Of a stretch of 13,217 nt of DNA, positions 1 through 7,117 are shown piece by piece (position 1 is the first letter of the stretch; each line of letters begins with the position of its first letter). This DNA is from Flavobacteriaceae bacterium. Lineage in GTDB: Bacteria > Bacteroidota > Bacteroidia > Flavobacteriales > Weeksellaceae. The notes beneath the pieces are model-generated. The model was not told the origin of the DNA. It ran no database searches and saw only the letters and a list, made by a program, of their open reading frames with translations. The translations under genes were made by a program, and so were the position numbers. The stretch covers positions 1 through 13,217 of the forward strand of contig JAISSC010000042.1 of NCBI GenBank assembly GCA_031273305.1. Reading direction: 5' to 3'.

Positions 1-2
1 AA

Positions 3-287
3 ATAAAAGTATATAAACGCATTTTGGAGAGTTTAGAGAATTTAATTAATAGTTCTCCTTTTAAAAAGGGCTATATAATAGAAAAAACGGGAATGTCTTC
101 ACCAACATTTTACAGGAAATTAAAAAATCATTCTTTTACTCCTGATGAAGTGATGGAAATAGCTGTTTTATTAAATCCTAAAGAAGCTCTATTAGAAGAA
201 ATGAAAGAAGCAGAAAAAGATTATGAACAAAATAGAATAATGAACCATGAGGATGTTATGAATTCATTAAGAAAGGAGTTTAGTTAA
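3..287 (+). CDS. HTH antitoxin-like protein, 5' end outside window
   Basis: Probable antitoxin of a type II toxin-antitoxin pair. The reading frame is open to the left edge and has no ATG. The first possible start inside the window is a TTG at 24, giving 87 aa, but the frame continues upstream as IKVYKRIL, so the gene most likely begins outside. The middle (IIEKTGMSSPTFYRKLKN) reads like a helix-turn-helix. It is followed by an acidic helical stretch rich in E and K, and then a C-terminal NHEDVMNSLRKEF. That tail resembles the 'SHEEVM' tail common in antitoxins paired with RelE/ParE toxins (family knowledge). The last 21 bp overlap, tail to tail, the toxin-like gene on the other strand, which supports pairing. 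Function is inferred from motif and context; the N-terminus is unknown. Confidence 0.65.
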   Translation: MKVYKRILESLENLINSSPFKKGYIIEKTGMSSPTFYRKLKNHSFTPDEVMEIAVLLNPKEALLEEMKEAEKDYEQNRIMNHEDVMNSLRKEFS

Positions 288-563
288 TCTTTCGGGATTT
301 TGATAATTATTCCAAAATGTAAGTATAAATATTTCTTGCTTATCGGTAATTCTGTATATAGCATATATTTGTTTTACAATAAGTAATTTACGATATTTAT
401 CATCTAACACACTTCCCAAATATGGATTTTCAGAAAGTTTTTTTACTTCTAAATCCACCTTATTTATAAAAGTAATAATTGTTCTATTATCCCATTCCTT
501 TTTTAAATAGAGCAAGTTTTCCTTAAATGTCCTATGTGCAGTATATGACCAAATAATCTTCAT
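267..563 (-). CDS. RelE/ParE-family toxin
   Basis: This 98-aa protein has the size and pattern of the RelE/ParE superfamily. It begins KIIWSYTAHRTFKENLLYLKK and has a middle 'L..NPYLGSVLDDKYRKLLIVKQIYAIYRI'. It ends with a beta-strand segment, 'IFILTFWNNYQNPERL', equivalent to the 'i.ii.ifh.rq.p..l' end of the family. Members either cleave mRNA on the ribosome (RelE) or poison gyrase (ParE); the sequence alone does not decide which. The ATG at 563 gives the usual family length. No antitoxin gene lies beside it on the same strand. The convergent HTH gene, which overlaps its 3' end by 21 bp, is the only candidate partner. A TATATTTG box sits just upstream of the start. Confidence 0.8.
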   Translation of the reverse strand: MKIIWSYTAHRTFKENLLYLKKEWDNRTIITFINKVDLEVKKLSENPYLGSVLDDKYRKLLIVKQIYAIYRITDKQEIFILTFWNNYQNPERLTKLLS

Positions 564-567
564 ATAG

Positions 568-575
568 CAAATATA
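568..575 (-). promoter_or_regulatory. Candidate -7 box of the toxin gene
   Basis: On the minus strand this reads TATATTTG, a perfect match to the Bacteroidota -7 consensus TAnnTTTG, only 4 bp before the toxin ATG. No convincing -33 TTTG/TTG is seen 19-21 bp upstream. If used, the transcript would be leaderless or start inside the gene, so a chance match in AT-rich DNA is possible. Confidence 0.3.
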
Positions 576-607
576 AATAAAGTGCCGTATTTTTTTATGT
601 TATTTAT

Positions 608-720
608 CCGTCTTTGCAAACGAAGTGCAGCAACCTCAACGACAGGCAACTTTATAACGTAGGGTTTGCTTCGCTACTGTTTTTGCGAATGCAACGCGGT
701 GTAGCATGGCAATCTCGACA
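608..720. repeat. Degenerate GCGAA/CGAAG-type palindromic repeat arms
   Basis: The stretch holds several relatives of the dispersed intergenic repeat 'gtcattgcgagcgaagcg..gcaatctc'. There is a forward arm (tctttgcaaacgaagtgcag, from 611), an inverted arm (gtttgcttcgctac, near 663-676) and a second forward arm (tttgcgaatgcaacgcgg) ending in tggcaatctcgaca near 719. The arms are imperfect and no ORF crosses them. They look like decayed REP/MITE-like non-coding repeats. A related pair lies at 7006-7087 ahead of repeat copy B. Confidence 0.45.
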
Positions 721-739
721 GTGATAACACACAGAGACA

Positions 740-868
740 CCCAAATTGGGACGTCTCTACGTCATCCTCCCGCTAATGACAGCTACAAATTAATGTATAT
801 CAGCATATTGGCACGGCTTTGCTCCGCAAAGCCGTGCCCTGTCCTTGTCCCGAACTAAGGTTAATATA
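740..868 (+). repeat. Dispersed intergenic repeat, copy A
   Basis: 129 bp that reappear at 7196-7328 in the same orientation. The shared blocks are cccaaattgggacgtctcta at the left end, a diverged middle, tgtatatca.atattg, the hairpin at 810-838 (identical in both copies), and a right end at ttaatata. This stretch is gene-free: no ORF with coding character is seen between 564 and 997. In both places the element fills an intergenic space, and in both it lies after degenerate palindromic arms. It is probably a non-coding mobile or scaffold repeat of this genome. Confidence 0.75.
810..838. repeat. Perfect hairpin inside repeat copy A
   Basis: A 13-bp perfect stem (ggcacggctttgc paired with gcaaagccgtgcc) closes on a 3-nt loop, tcc. 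There is no T-run on either side, so a Rho-independent terminator role is unlikely. The identical 29 bp occurs at 7270-7298. Confidence 0.85.
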
Positions 869-997
869 TCAATCAGGATAATAACAAAATTAAATCTGTT
901 AATCTAATTTAATGAATAATAAAATATTTTTTATTATTTCCGATTGATTGTTGAAAAAAGAGTATTTTAGCCCGACATTAACCGGATAAAAAGACAT

Positions 998-1423
998 ATG
1001 AGAAAAATATTTTTTATTACTATTCTTACATTCATCGGGAACGTTTTTTGTTTTGCGCAATCCTTTACGGGTAAATGGAAAAATATTGATGATGAAACAG
1101 GAAAACCGAAAGCAATCATAGAAATATACCAGAAGAACGATCTCTATTATGGCAGGATTTTGGAACTTCTGATAAAACCTGCCAATGCCAACTGCGTGAA
1201 ATGTACGGATGACCGCAAGAATAAACCTCTGATAGGATTGGAAATGCTACGTGGAATGAAACTGGACGGAAAAGAATTGACAGACGGTGTAATTTTGGAT
1301 CCGTCCAAAGGAAAAGAATACAAATGTACCATCAGTTTTGAAAATGCCGATAAATTAAAGGTACGCGGATATGTCGGAATTTCCCTGATTGGCAGGAATC
1401 AATATTGGGAAAGGGTAAAGTAA
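998..1423 (+). CDS. DUF2147 secreted protein
   Basis: 141 aa with a typical N-terminal signal peptide (MRKIFFITIL...), probably cleaved after FCFA before QSFTGKW. The mature part follows the DUF2147 pattern: GKWKNIDDETGKPKAIIEIY near the start, a CxxC pair (C66, C69), then 'PLIGLEML', 'GVILDPSKGKEYKC' and the closing 'LKVRGYVGISLIGRNQYWERV'. These small beta-rich proteins are predicted to be periplasmic or exported; their biochemical role is not established. The gene stands alone between repeat copy A and a strong hairpin terminator. A poor promoter match (TTG near 944-953, TATTTTAG at 963-970) precedes it. Confidence 0.85.
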   Translation: MRKIFFITILTFIGNVFCFAQSFTGKWKNIDDETGKPKAIIEIYQKNDLYYGRILELLIKPANANCVKCTDDRKNKPLIGLEMLRGMKLDGKELTDGVILDPSKGKEYKCTISFENADKLKVRGYVGISLIGRNQYWERVK

Positions 1424-1453
1424 CTAGAAACTGTTTTTGCCAACAACTTTAGG

Positions 1454-1484
1454 AAAGCGTTAGCCCTGAAATTAACGCTTTTTT
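1454..1484 (+). terminator. Rho-independent terminator of the DUF2147 gene
   Basis: Inverted repeat AAAGCGTTA (1454-1462) and TAACGCTTT (1473-1481) with a 10-nt loop; the T-run spans 1479-1484. It lies 30 bp after the DUF2147 stop. Its right arm and T-run are also the last codons and stop of the convergent CapA-like gene. On the minus strand no T-run follows the hairpin, so it is directional for the plus strand. Confidence 0.8.
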
Positions 1485-2560
1485 ATCTCTCCATTATCCA
1501 GAATTTCCAACTTTCCGTCAGGAAAATCTTCGCTTGTTAAAGTCTGCATATAATGCAACGCCTGATTTTCAGTATCTATTTCGGGTCCCATTCCTGTATC
1601 TTCGATCTGATAAGTGGAAATAACTGTTCCCGAAATAAAATTTCCGTCAGAGTCGAGTTTTATCTTTAAAATGGGTGCTTTGCCATTAGCCCCTTTCAGC
1701 CTAAAATTTCCATATGTGGCAAAATTTCCCAGACTGTAAGCAATAAACTTATTTTTGTAGAGTTCAACGGCACGAGTTACGTGCGGACCGCTTCCGAATA
1801 CAATATCGGCACCGGCATCAATACATACATGCGAAAATTCCAGTACATCTCCCCTGTCCTCTTCGGCATATATTTCTCTTTTATATGGAACATGCTGATA
1901 GGCAGCTCCCTCTGCACCGCCATGAAACATAACTATCACTATATCCGCTTTTGCCCGTACTTCTTTTATGATTCGTTGTATGTCGGAATATTCCTTAACG
2001 CTGACCAGCCCGCTATTATGCCCCGCACCGATGAAAGCATATTTGACACCGTCTTTTTCTTTAATGGAATATTCACAATACTCCAAAATCCCGGCGTAAC
2101 TGATACCCAGATCATCTAAATTTTTTTGTGTGGCTTCTCTTCCAAAAGAACCAAAATCTCCACTGTGATTATTAGCTATGCTGAGAAAATCAAAACCCGC
2201 TTTTTGTAAATATTCTCCGTAGGAAGACGGTGTCCTGAAAACAAAGCAAAGACCGGGATTATTACATTGTTTGGGAAGTCCGCCCGTATCGAATAAAGTC
2301 CCCTCCAGATTCCCCAAAAGTATATGGGAATCTTCTTTGAGAATGGGAGTAACTTTTTCTAAGATATTTCCTTCCGGAAGCCCCGAAGATAAAGGATAGT
2401 TGCTTCCCAGCATAATATCTCCTACGGCAGTTATAACAAGTGTATCCGGAACAGTGGAGGAAGTAACAACCTCCGGTTTAGGAATTATTGGGCTTTCGGT
2501 TCTTCCCTTACATGAGACCATCAATGAGAAAAATACAACAAAACACACACACATCCTCAT
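1472..2560 (-). CDS. CapA-family (PGA_cap) lipoprotein
   Basis: 362 aa. A hydrophobic leader ends in LMVSC (Cys17), followed by a polar P/T/S-rich linker to about residue 40. This suggests a lipoprotein anchored outside the inner membrane. Residues 42-320 carry the CapA/PGA_cap metallophosphatase-like fold: VGDIML (D48), GNLEG (N84, E86), IANNHSGDFG (N130, H132), MFHGG (H213), FGSGPHV (H260) and the closing AYSLGNF (274-280). The family is named for poly-gamma-glutamate capsule synthesis, but many members are stand-alone and of unknown function. No capB/capC lies nearby, so a capsule role is not supported here. The gene is convergent with the DUF2147 gene, and its stop lies within that gene's terminator. 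ATG at 2560 is chosen because it supplies the complete leader. Confidence 0.85.
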   Translation of the reverse strand: MRMCVCFVVFFSLMVSCKGRTESPIIPKPEVVTSSTVPDTLVITAVGDIMLGSNYPLSSGLPEGNILEKVTPILKEDSHILLGNLEGTLFDTGGLPKQCNNPGLCFVFRTPSSYGEYLQKAGFDFLSIANNHSGDFGSFGREATQKNLDDLGISYAGILEYCEYSIKEKDGVKYAFIGAGHNSGLVSVKEYSDIQRIIKEVRAKADIVIVMFHGGAEGAAYQHVPYKREIYAEEDRGDVLEFSHVCIDAGADIVFGSGPHVTRAVELYKNKFIAYSLGNFATYGNFRLKGANGKAPILKIKLDSDGNFISGTVISTYQIEDTGMGPEIDTENQALHYMQTLTSEDFPDGKLEILDNGEIKKR

Positions 2561-2622
2561 AATAGAAAAATATAAGGTGACACGAAAACTGATTTTAATT
2601 AAAAACGATGCCGAAACCCAAT

Positions 2623-2805
2623 TTACAGCCTGTCTCTGTCGTATTCTTTATCCTTCTGTCCAAAGTCAACGATTCTTTTACACCAATATAGAAGAAAAAG
2701 GCAGAGAATCCCTACATAGATCCAATCTACAAAATGCCCGATGATAGGGAATATTTTATAAGACCAAGTAAATAATTTTCCGATACCGAGAATTAATTCT
2801 GTCAT
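2623..2805 (-). CDS. Small membrane protein, DUF6341-like
   Basis: 60 aa with one clear transmembrane segment (about residues 29-43, YVGILCLFLLYW) preceded by an amphipathic N-terminal stretch and followed by a charged tail (CKRIVDFGQKDKEYDRDRL). The pattern 'W.......LFLLYW.KRI.DF' recalls the flavobacterial small protein DUF6341, which is usually encoded beside a DUF6427 membrane protein. Here the neighbour is indeed a polytopic membrane protein, but it is divergent rather than downstream. Function is unknown. The assignment rests on remembered family pattern plus context. Confidence 0.6.
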   Translation of the reverse strand: MTELILGIGKLFTWSYKIFPIIGHFVDWIYVGILCLFLLYWCKRIVDFGQKDKEYDRDRL

Positions 2806-2825
2806 GATTAACTGTTTTTATTTTT

Positions 2826-2833
2826 TACTTTTG
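2826..2833 (+). promoter_or_regulatory. Candidate -7 box for the polytopic membrane protein gene
   Basis: TACTTTTG fits the Bacteroidota TAnnTTTG consensus and ends 16 bp before the ATG at 2850. No good -33 TTG is seen at the standard spacing. Confidence 0.4.
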
Positions 2834-2836
2834 CAA

Positions 2837-2844
2837 CAAATATA
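2837..2844 (-). promoter_or_regulatory. Candidate -7 box for the small membrane protein gene
   Basis: On the minus strand this reads TATATTTG, a perfect TAnnTTTG match 31 bp before the ATG at 2805. It lies only 3 bp from the plus-strand box at 2826-2833, so the two divergent promoters would compete for the same 20 bp. The nearest upstream TTTG is about 12 bp away, closer than the usual 19-21. Confidence 0.4.
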
Positions 2845-2849
2845 AAAAA

Positions 2850-3668
2850 ATGTATTCAAACTCCTCATTTAAAAAGTATTTTTTTATTGTTTTAGGCTTG
2901 TGGATTGCTTTCATAGGAGTTTCTGTGTATTTATTTTATCTAAAAGAAGAAAGAACTGCCGAAAATTGGAAAATCCTGGCGGTAAATTCTGTCTCCTTTA
3001 TGTTGAATCTCATTACTATTTTAAACTTTAGATTTAAGAAGAAAAAAAAAATATGGGCTTTGATTATTTACGGACTTCTGTTCTTTGCCTCTTTACCGGA
3101 GTTTTTGGATTTAAACACCAGAATAGCCTATTTGCTTCTTTCGGCAGTCCTGCTGTTGGTAGTAGATATTCTCCCCATCTCCTCTTCCCTGAAGTATTTT
3201 AATATAGGAATGCTGATAACCATATCCTGCTTTTTATATTTCCCCATAGGAATTATTGTTATACTGTTCTTAATTATCACTATACTGTATTATGAAAAAA
3301 ATATAAACATTTCCCAGTATTTAGCGGGAGTTCTGGTTACTATCGTACTCATTACAGAACTGACATATCTTACGGATAATTTATCCTATGTCTCAAACTG
3401 GCTGGGTCAACTGAGCATTCCCGAAATTCATTTTGAATATCAAATACCGATCCTTATAATTTTATTGGTGATCTTAATATACGGCTGGGTTAATCAGTAT
3501 TCCGACAATAATATATCGGAAGAAGTAGAAATAGCCAGTAAACATACTATTCTGGTTCTTTATCTGTTATCATGGATTATAATTTATGCTTTTTTTATGG
3601 GAAGTAACTTCGGATTATTAATTTTCATAAGCCTTCCGGTGAGTATAATCGTATCCCGAAGCCTGTAA
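2850..3668 (+). CDS. Polytopic membrane protein, DUF6427-like
   Basis: 272 aa, very hydrophobic, with about eight to ten predicted membrane segments (roughly 10-30, 42-60, 68-83, 92-108, 116-148 as two, 157-172, 197-213, 234-250, 253-268). There is a basic loop, FRFKKKKK, at 60-67. It has no signal peptidase site, soluble domain or catalytic motif. The arrangement, the segment ILPISSSLKYFNIGMLITISC, and the DUF6341-like neighbour suggest the flavobacterial DUF6427 family, whose function is unknown. From memory that family is somewhat longer, with extra C-terminal helices. This one stops right after LPVSIIVSRSL, and no obvious continuation is visible in the other frames. It may be a short member or a diverged relative. 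Confidence 0.65.
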   Translation: MYSNSSFKKYFFIVLGLWIAFIGVSVYLFYLKEERTAENWKILAVNSVSFMLNLITILNFRFKKKKKIWALIIYGLLFFASLPEFLDLNTRIAYLLLSAVLLLVVDILPISSSLKYFNIGMLITISCFLYFPIGIIVILFLIITILYYEKNINISQYLAGVLVTIVLITELTYLTDNLSYVSNWLGQLSIPEIHFEYQIPILIILLVILIYGWVNQYSDNNISEEVEIASKHTILVLYLLSWIIIYAFFMGSNFGLLIFISLPVSIIVSRSL

Positions 3669-3704
3669 CTCCTCTCCGATTTTTGATTGTGTATTCCCTG
3701 ATAA

Positions 3705-4289
3705 TTAAACCGCAGGTTTGGTTAATTTCTTCCGAATACGGCTTAGACTTTCAGGAGTAATTCCCAGATAAGAAGCGATAAGATGAAGGGAGACCCGCTG
3801 CAGGATTTGCGGATTGTCATCCAGTAGTTTTAAATATCGCTCTACGGCAGGGACGCTTAAAGTACAATCCAGACGTTGTTGAGTTGCCGTATAAGCATTT
3901 TGATACAGAATACGGTAATACCTTTCCAAACTAGGAATTTCCACTAATAATTTCTCTAAAACATCCGCACGCAACAAATAAACATCAGAATCTTCCAAAG
4001 CTACAATATCTATCGTTGCCGGAGTGTTATTGAGGAGACTATATAGATCGGAAATCCAATAATTTTCCATAGCAAAATGGACTACATGTTCAATTCCGTT
4101 AATGTCGTTGAAATAAGAATATAGCAATCCTTTATTTACATAGAAAGAACCATTGCAAACGTTTCCTGCTTCCAATAATTTCTCCTTCCTTCTTACTTTT
4201 TTATGCTCCAGATTGTCAAGTAATAGTTGAAATTCCTTATCAGAAATAGAGATTCTTGAACGAAAATGTTTTAAAAGAAGTTCACTCAT
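3705..4289 (-). CDS. Crp/Fnr-family transcriptional regulator
   Basis: 194 aa. Residues about 25-115 form a cyclic-nucleotide-binding-like beta-roll (EKLLEAGNVCNGSFYVNKGLLYSYF ... IVALEDSDVYLLRADVLEKLL). A dimerisation helix (about 118-140) follows, then a C-terminal winged HTH (about 164-190) with recognition helix GITPESLSRIRKKL. The canonical cAMP phosphate-binding motif of Crp is not recognisable and there is no Fnr iron-sulfur cysteine cluster, so its ligand is unknown. Such 190-aa regulators are abundant in Bacteroidota. It is divergent from mutS, with 86 bp between the starts containing a small dyad (4319-4331). ATG at 4289 gives normal family length. Confidence 0.85.
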   Translation of the reverse strand: MSELLLKHFRSRISISDKEFQLLLDNLEHKKVRRKEKLLEAGNVCNGSFYVNKGLLYSYFNDINGIEHVVHFAMENYWISDLYSLLNNTPATIDIVALEDSDVYLLRADVLEKLLVEIPSLERYYRILYQNAYTATQQRLDCTLSVPAVERYLKLLDDNPQILQRVSLHLIASYLGITPESLSRIRKKLTKPAV

Positions 4290-4318
4290 TGATCTAATTT
4301 TTTTCTCCCATTTAGAAA

Positions 4319-4331
4319 TGCTAATTTAGCA
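4319..4331. promoter_or_regulatory. Small dyad between the regulator and mutS
   Basis: TGCTAA-T-TTAGCA is a perfect 6-bp dyad around one base, lying between the divergent starts of the Crp/Fnr regulator and mutS. It could be an operator, for example for autoregulation, but it does not match known Crp or Fnr sites and is short enough to occur by chance in AT-rich DNA. Confidence 0.25.
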
Positions 4332-4375
4332 AAAAATTGCAACTTAGTAATATTCATTTTGTAACCTGAAAAAGG

Positions 4376-6967
4376 ATGAGTAAAAATAATACCAAAGAAA
4401 CTCCGTTGATGAAACAATACAACTCTATCAAGGGACGGTATCCTGATGCCCTGCTACTGTTCAGGGTTGGAGACTTTTACGAAACTTTTGGGGAAGATGC
4501 CGTCAGAGCATCAAAAATTTTAGGAATCGTCTTAACCAAGCGGGCTAACGGACAAGCATTTCATATAGAACTGGCAGGATTTCCTCATCATTCTCTGGAT
4601 ATTTATCTTCCTAAACTGGTGCGTTCCGGACTGCGGGTAGCCATCTGCGACCAGCTCGAAGACCCGGCTTTAGCAAAAGGAATCGTAAAAAGAGGAGTGA
4701 CGGAATTGGTAACGCCCGGAGTTACTTTTAACGATAAGGTACTGGAAGCGAAAAGCAATAATTTTTTATTATCCGTACATCAGGAAGGAAACATTTACGG
4801 AATGGCTTTGCTGGATATTTCTACCGGAGAGTTCTTAATTTCGGAGGGAAATATTCATAAACTCCGACACCTGATAGATAATTTCAGACCTACGGAAATC
4901 ATTCATCAGCGGAGAAATGCTTTGCCTTTCGAACATCAGTCATACTCTTTCCAATTGGAAGACTGGGCTTTCCAGTATGATTATGCCTATGAAAAACTGA
5001 CCAAACATTTTAAGACCCAGTCCTTAAAAGGATTCGGCGTGGAGGACATGAAACCTGCGATCATAGCGGCAGGTGCAATTTTTGCTTATCTGGTTGAAGA
5101 CACTCATCATAAATTACTCGACCATATTTCCAATATCCAACGGCTGCCGCAAGATACTTTTGTCTGGATGGATGACTTTACCATCCGAAATCTGGAACTG
5201 GTAGGAACTCCTGATTCACAATCGGTTTCCTTATTGAAAGTTCTGGATAAAACCCATACCAACATGGGCGGACGAATGTTGCGCCGCTGGGTTTTAATGC
5301 CCTTAAAAGAAGTGCCGGTTATTAACAGACGACTGGACATAGTCGGTTTTTTATTGCAGTTTCCCGAAGTCTCCTACAAAATAGAGGAAGAACTAAAAGG
5401 AATATCCGATGTAGAACGATTATTAGGAAAACTGGCAGGAGAACGTATCTTACCCAGAGAGTTGGGTTACTTACGGGATTCTTTAGTCCGATATAAGACT
5501 ATTGAGAAGATACTGAAAGAAGAAAATAATGAATCCGTAAAACATCTGGGAGAGTTTAAAGACCTGAATGAAGTAGTTGCCTTATTGCGGAATCAGTTAC
5601 AAGAAGAACCTTCGGTAGCTCTGGCTAAAGGAAATGTAATTAAAGCGGGAACATCGGAAGAATTAGATAAACTTCGTTCTTTGAAGGAGAACGGAAAAGA
5701 ATATCTGGATAACTTATGCCTGCGTGAATCGGAACGAACCGGAATACCCAGCCTGAAAATTGATTTCAATAACGTATTCGGATATTATCTGGAAGTGCGA
5801 AATACCCATAAAGATAAAGTTCCGGAAGAATGGATACGTAAACAAACCCTCGTAAATGCCGAAAGATATATTACGGAAGAATTAAAAGAATACGAAACTC
5901 AAATTCTGGGAGCAGAAGAAAAGATTTTTTTACTGGAATCCGAATTGTATAGGAACCTTTGTCAGAATATTAAGGAGAAATTAACGGATATACAATACAA
6001 TACGCAAATTATAGCCACTCTGGACAGCCTGCTTTCCTTTGCTAACGTAGCCCGCGAAAATTCATATACCCATCCGCATCTCAATGAATACAAGATAATT
6101 GATATAACAGACGGAAGACATCCTGTGATTGAAAAACAATTACCTTTAGGAGAATCTTACGTAGCCAATTCAATATATCTGGATGATGAAAAACAACAAA
6201 TATTAATGATTACCGGTCCGAACATGGCAGGGAAATCCGCCCTGCTTCGCCAGACGGCTTTGATAGTTCTAATGGCTCAGGTCGGAAGTTTTGTTCCTGC
6301 AAAAAATGCAAACATCGGAATTGTAGACAAGATTTTTACCCGTGTAGGAGCCTCAGATAACCTTTCCAAAGGAGAATCTACCTTTATGGTGGAAATGAAT
6401 GAAACCGCCAGTATTTTAAATAACCTTTCCGACCGCAGCCTGATTCTGTTAGATGAAATAGGAAGAGGAACCAGCACATACGACGGAGTTTCCATTGCCT
6501 GGGCAATTGCAGAATATCTGCATGAACATCCGGCTCATCCCAAAACACTTTTTGCAACCCATTATCACGAACTGAATGAAATGACAGGCTCTTTCGCCCG
6601 GATTAAAAATTTCAATGTAAGCATCAAGGAGCTAAAAGGAACCATTGTTTTTTTAAGGAAGCTGGTTCCCGGCGGAAGTGAGCATAGCTTCGGGATACAT
6701 GTGGCAAAATTAGCCGGGATGCCGGTGAAACTTACCCAACGTGCAGAACAGATCTTAAAAACACTCGAACAGAACAATCATAAAGAGGAATTGAAAGAAA
6801 GAACCAAAACTCTTACAAAAGAAAACATGCAGTTGAGCTTTTTCCAACTGGATGACCCTGTTCTGGAAAACATACGTGAAGAAATAGTAAAGACCGACAT
6901 TAACTCATTAACTCCTATAGAAGCCCTGATGAAATTAAATCAGATCAAAAAAATGATCGGAGGATAA
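4376..6967 (+). CDS. mutS: DNA mismatch repair ATPase MutS
   Basis: 863 aa, full length for MutS1. It recognises base mismatches and small loops and, with MutL, starts mismatch repair. The N-terminal mismatch-binding domain carries GDFYETF, with the intercalating Phe and Glu at F34 and E36. Connector, lever and clamp regions follow (the clamp includes LKIDFNNVFGYYLEVRNTH). The ATPase domain has Walker A GPNMAGKS (614-621), signature STFMVEMNETA, Walker B LILLDEIGRGTS (D693, E694) and the ATHYHEL switch histidine. The C-terminus ends with the PIEALMKLNQIKKM motif of bacterial MutS. Translation starts at the ATG directly after an AAAAAGG run. No mutL lies beside it, and no clear terminator follows. 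Confidence 0.98.
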   Translation: MSKNNTKETPLMKQYNSIKGRYPDALLLFRVGDFYETFGEDAVRASKILGIVLTKRANGQAFHIELAGFPHHSLDIYLPKLVRSGLRVAICDQLEDPALAKGIVKRGVTELVTPGVTFNDKVLEAKSNNFLLSVHQEGNIYGMALLDISTGEFLISEGNIHKLRHLIDNFRPTEIIHQRRNALPFEHQSYSFQLEDWAFQYDYAYEKLTKHFKTQSLKGFGVEDMKPAIIAAGAIFAYLVEDTHHKLLDHISNIQRLPQDTFVWMDDFTIRNLELVGTPDSQSVSLLKVLDKTHTNMGGRMLRRWVLMPLKEVPVINRRLDIVGFLLQFPEVSYKIEEELKGISDVERLLGKLAGERILPRELGYLRDSLVRYKTIEKILKEENNESVKHLGEFKDLNEVVALLRNQLQEEPSVALAKGNVIKAGTSEELDKLRSLKENGKEYLDNLCLRESERTGIPSLKIDFNNVFGYYLEVRNTHKDKVPEEWIRKQTLVNAERYITEELKEYETQILGAEEKIFLLESELYRNLCQNIKEKLTDIQYNTQIIATLDSLLSFANVARENSYTHPHLNEYKIIDITDGRHPVIEKQLPLGESYVANSIYLDDEKQQILMITGPNMAGKSALLRQTALIVLMAQVGSFVPAKNANIGIVDKIFTRVGASDNLSKGESTFMVEMNETASILNNLSDRSLILLDEIGRGTSTYDGVSIAWAIAEYLHEHPAHPKTLFATHYHELNEMTGSFARIKNFNVSIKELKGTIVFLRKLVPGGSEHSFGIHVAKLAGMPVKLTQRAEQILKTLEQNNHKEELKERTKTLTKENMQLSFFQLDDPVLENIREEIVKTDINSLTPIEALMKLNQIKKMIGG

Positions 6968-7005
6968 TTTCGATTTCTTAATATAACGTAACTTGATGTG
7001 CATTA

Positions 7006-7087
7006 AGTCATTGCAAACGAAACGAAGTGTAACGTGACAATCCACTGTTTATAATGAGCCTGCTTCGTCGTGCCTCGCAAAGACAGT
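7006..7087. repeat. Degenerate palindromic repeat arms before copy B
   Basis: A forward arm (gtcattgcaaacgaaacgaa, continuing to gacaatcc near 7042) faces an inverted arm (tgcttcgtcgtgcctcgcaa, 7061-7080, then agacag). Together they form an imperfect palindrome of the dispersed 'cattgcgag..acgaag..gcaatc' type. Related arms precede repeat copy A at 608-720. Confidence 0.5.
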
Positions 7088-7117
7088 CCGCAAATTTCTA
7101 TATATCAGTGTATTATA

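Noticed and set aside
810..838. Hairpin as a Rho-independent terminator
   Set aside because: There is no T-run on either side, and no gene ends nearby on either strand. The same hairpin recurs within a repeat.
1781..2119. Plus-strand open frame of 112 codons
   Set aside because: It is antisense to the CapA-like gene, whose conserved motifs show that the minus strand is coding.
1472..2560. Capsule (poly-gamma-glutamate) synthesis locus
   Set aside because: Only the CapA-like gene is present, with no CapB, CapC or export genes nearby.
2400..2744. Plus-strand open frame of 114 codons across the CapA-like start
   Set aside because: It lies over the signal peptide region and the small membrane gene in another frame, and its product has no recognisable pattern.
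3700..3730. Inverted repeat around aaaccgcaggttt as a terminator
   Set aside because: The stem is only 5 bp, extension needs a bulge, and there is no clear T-run.
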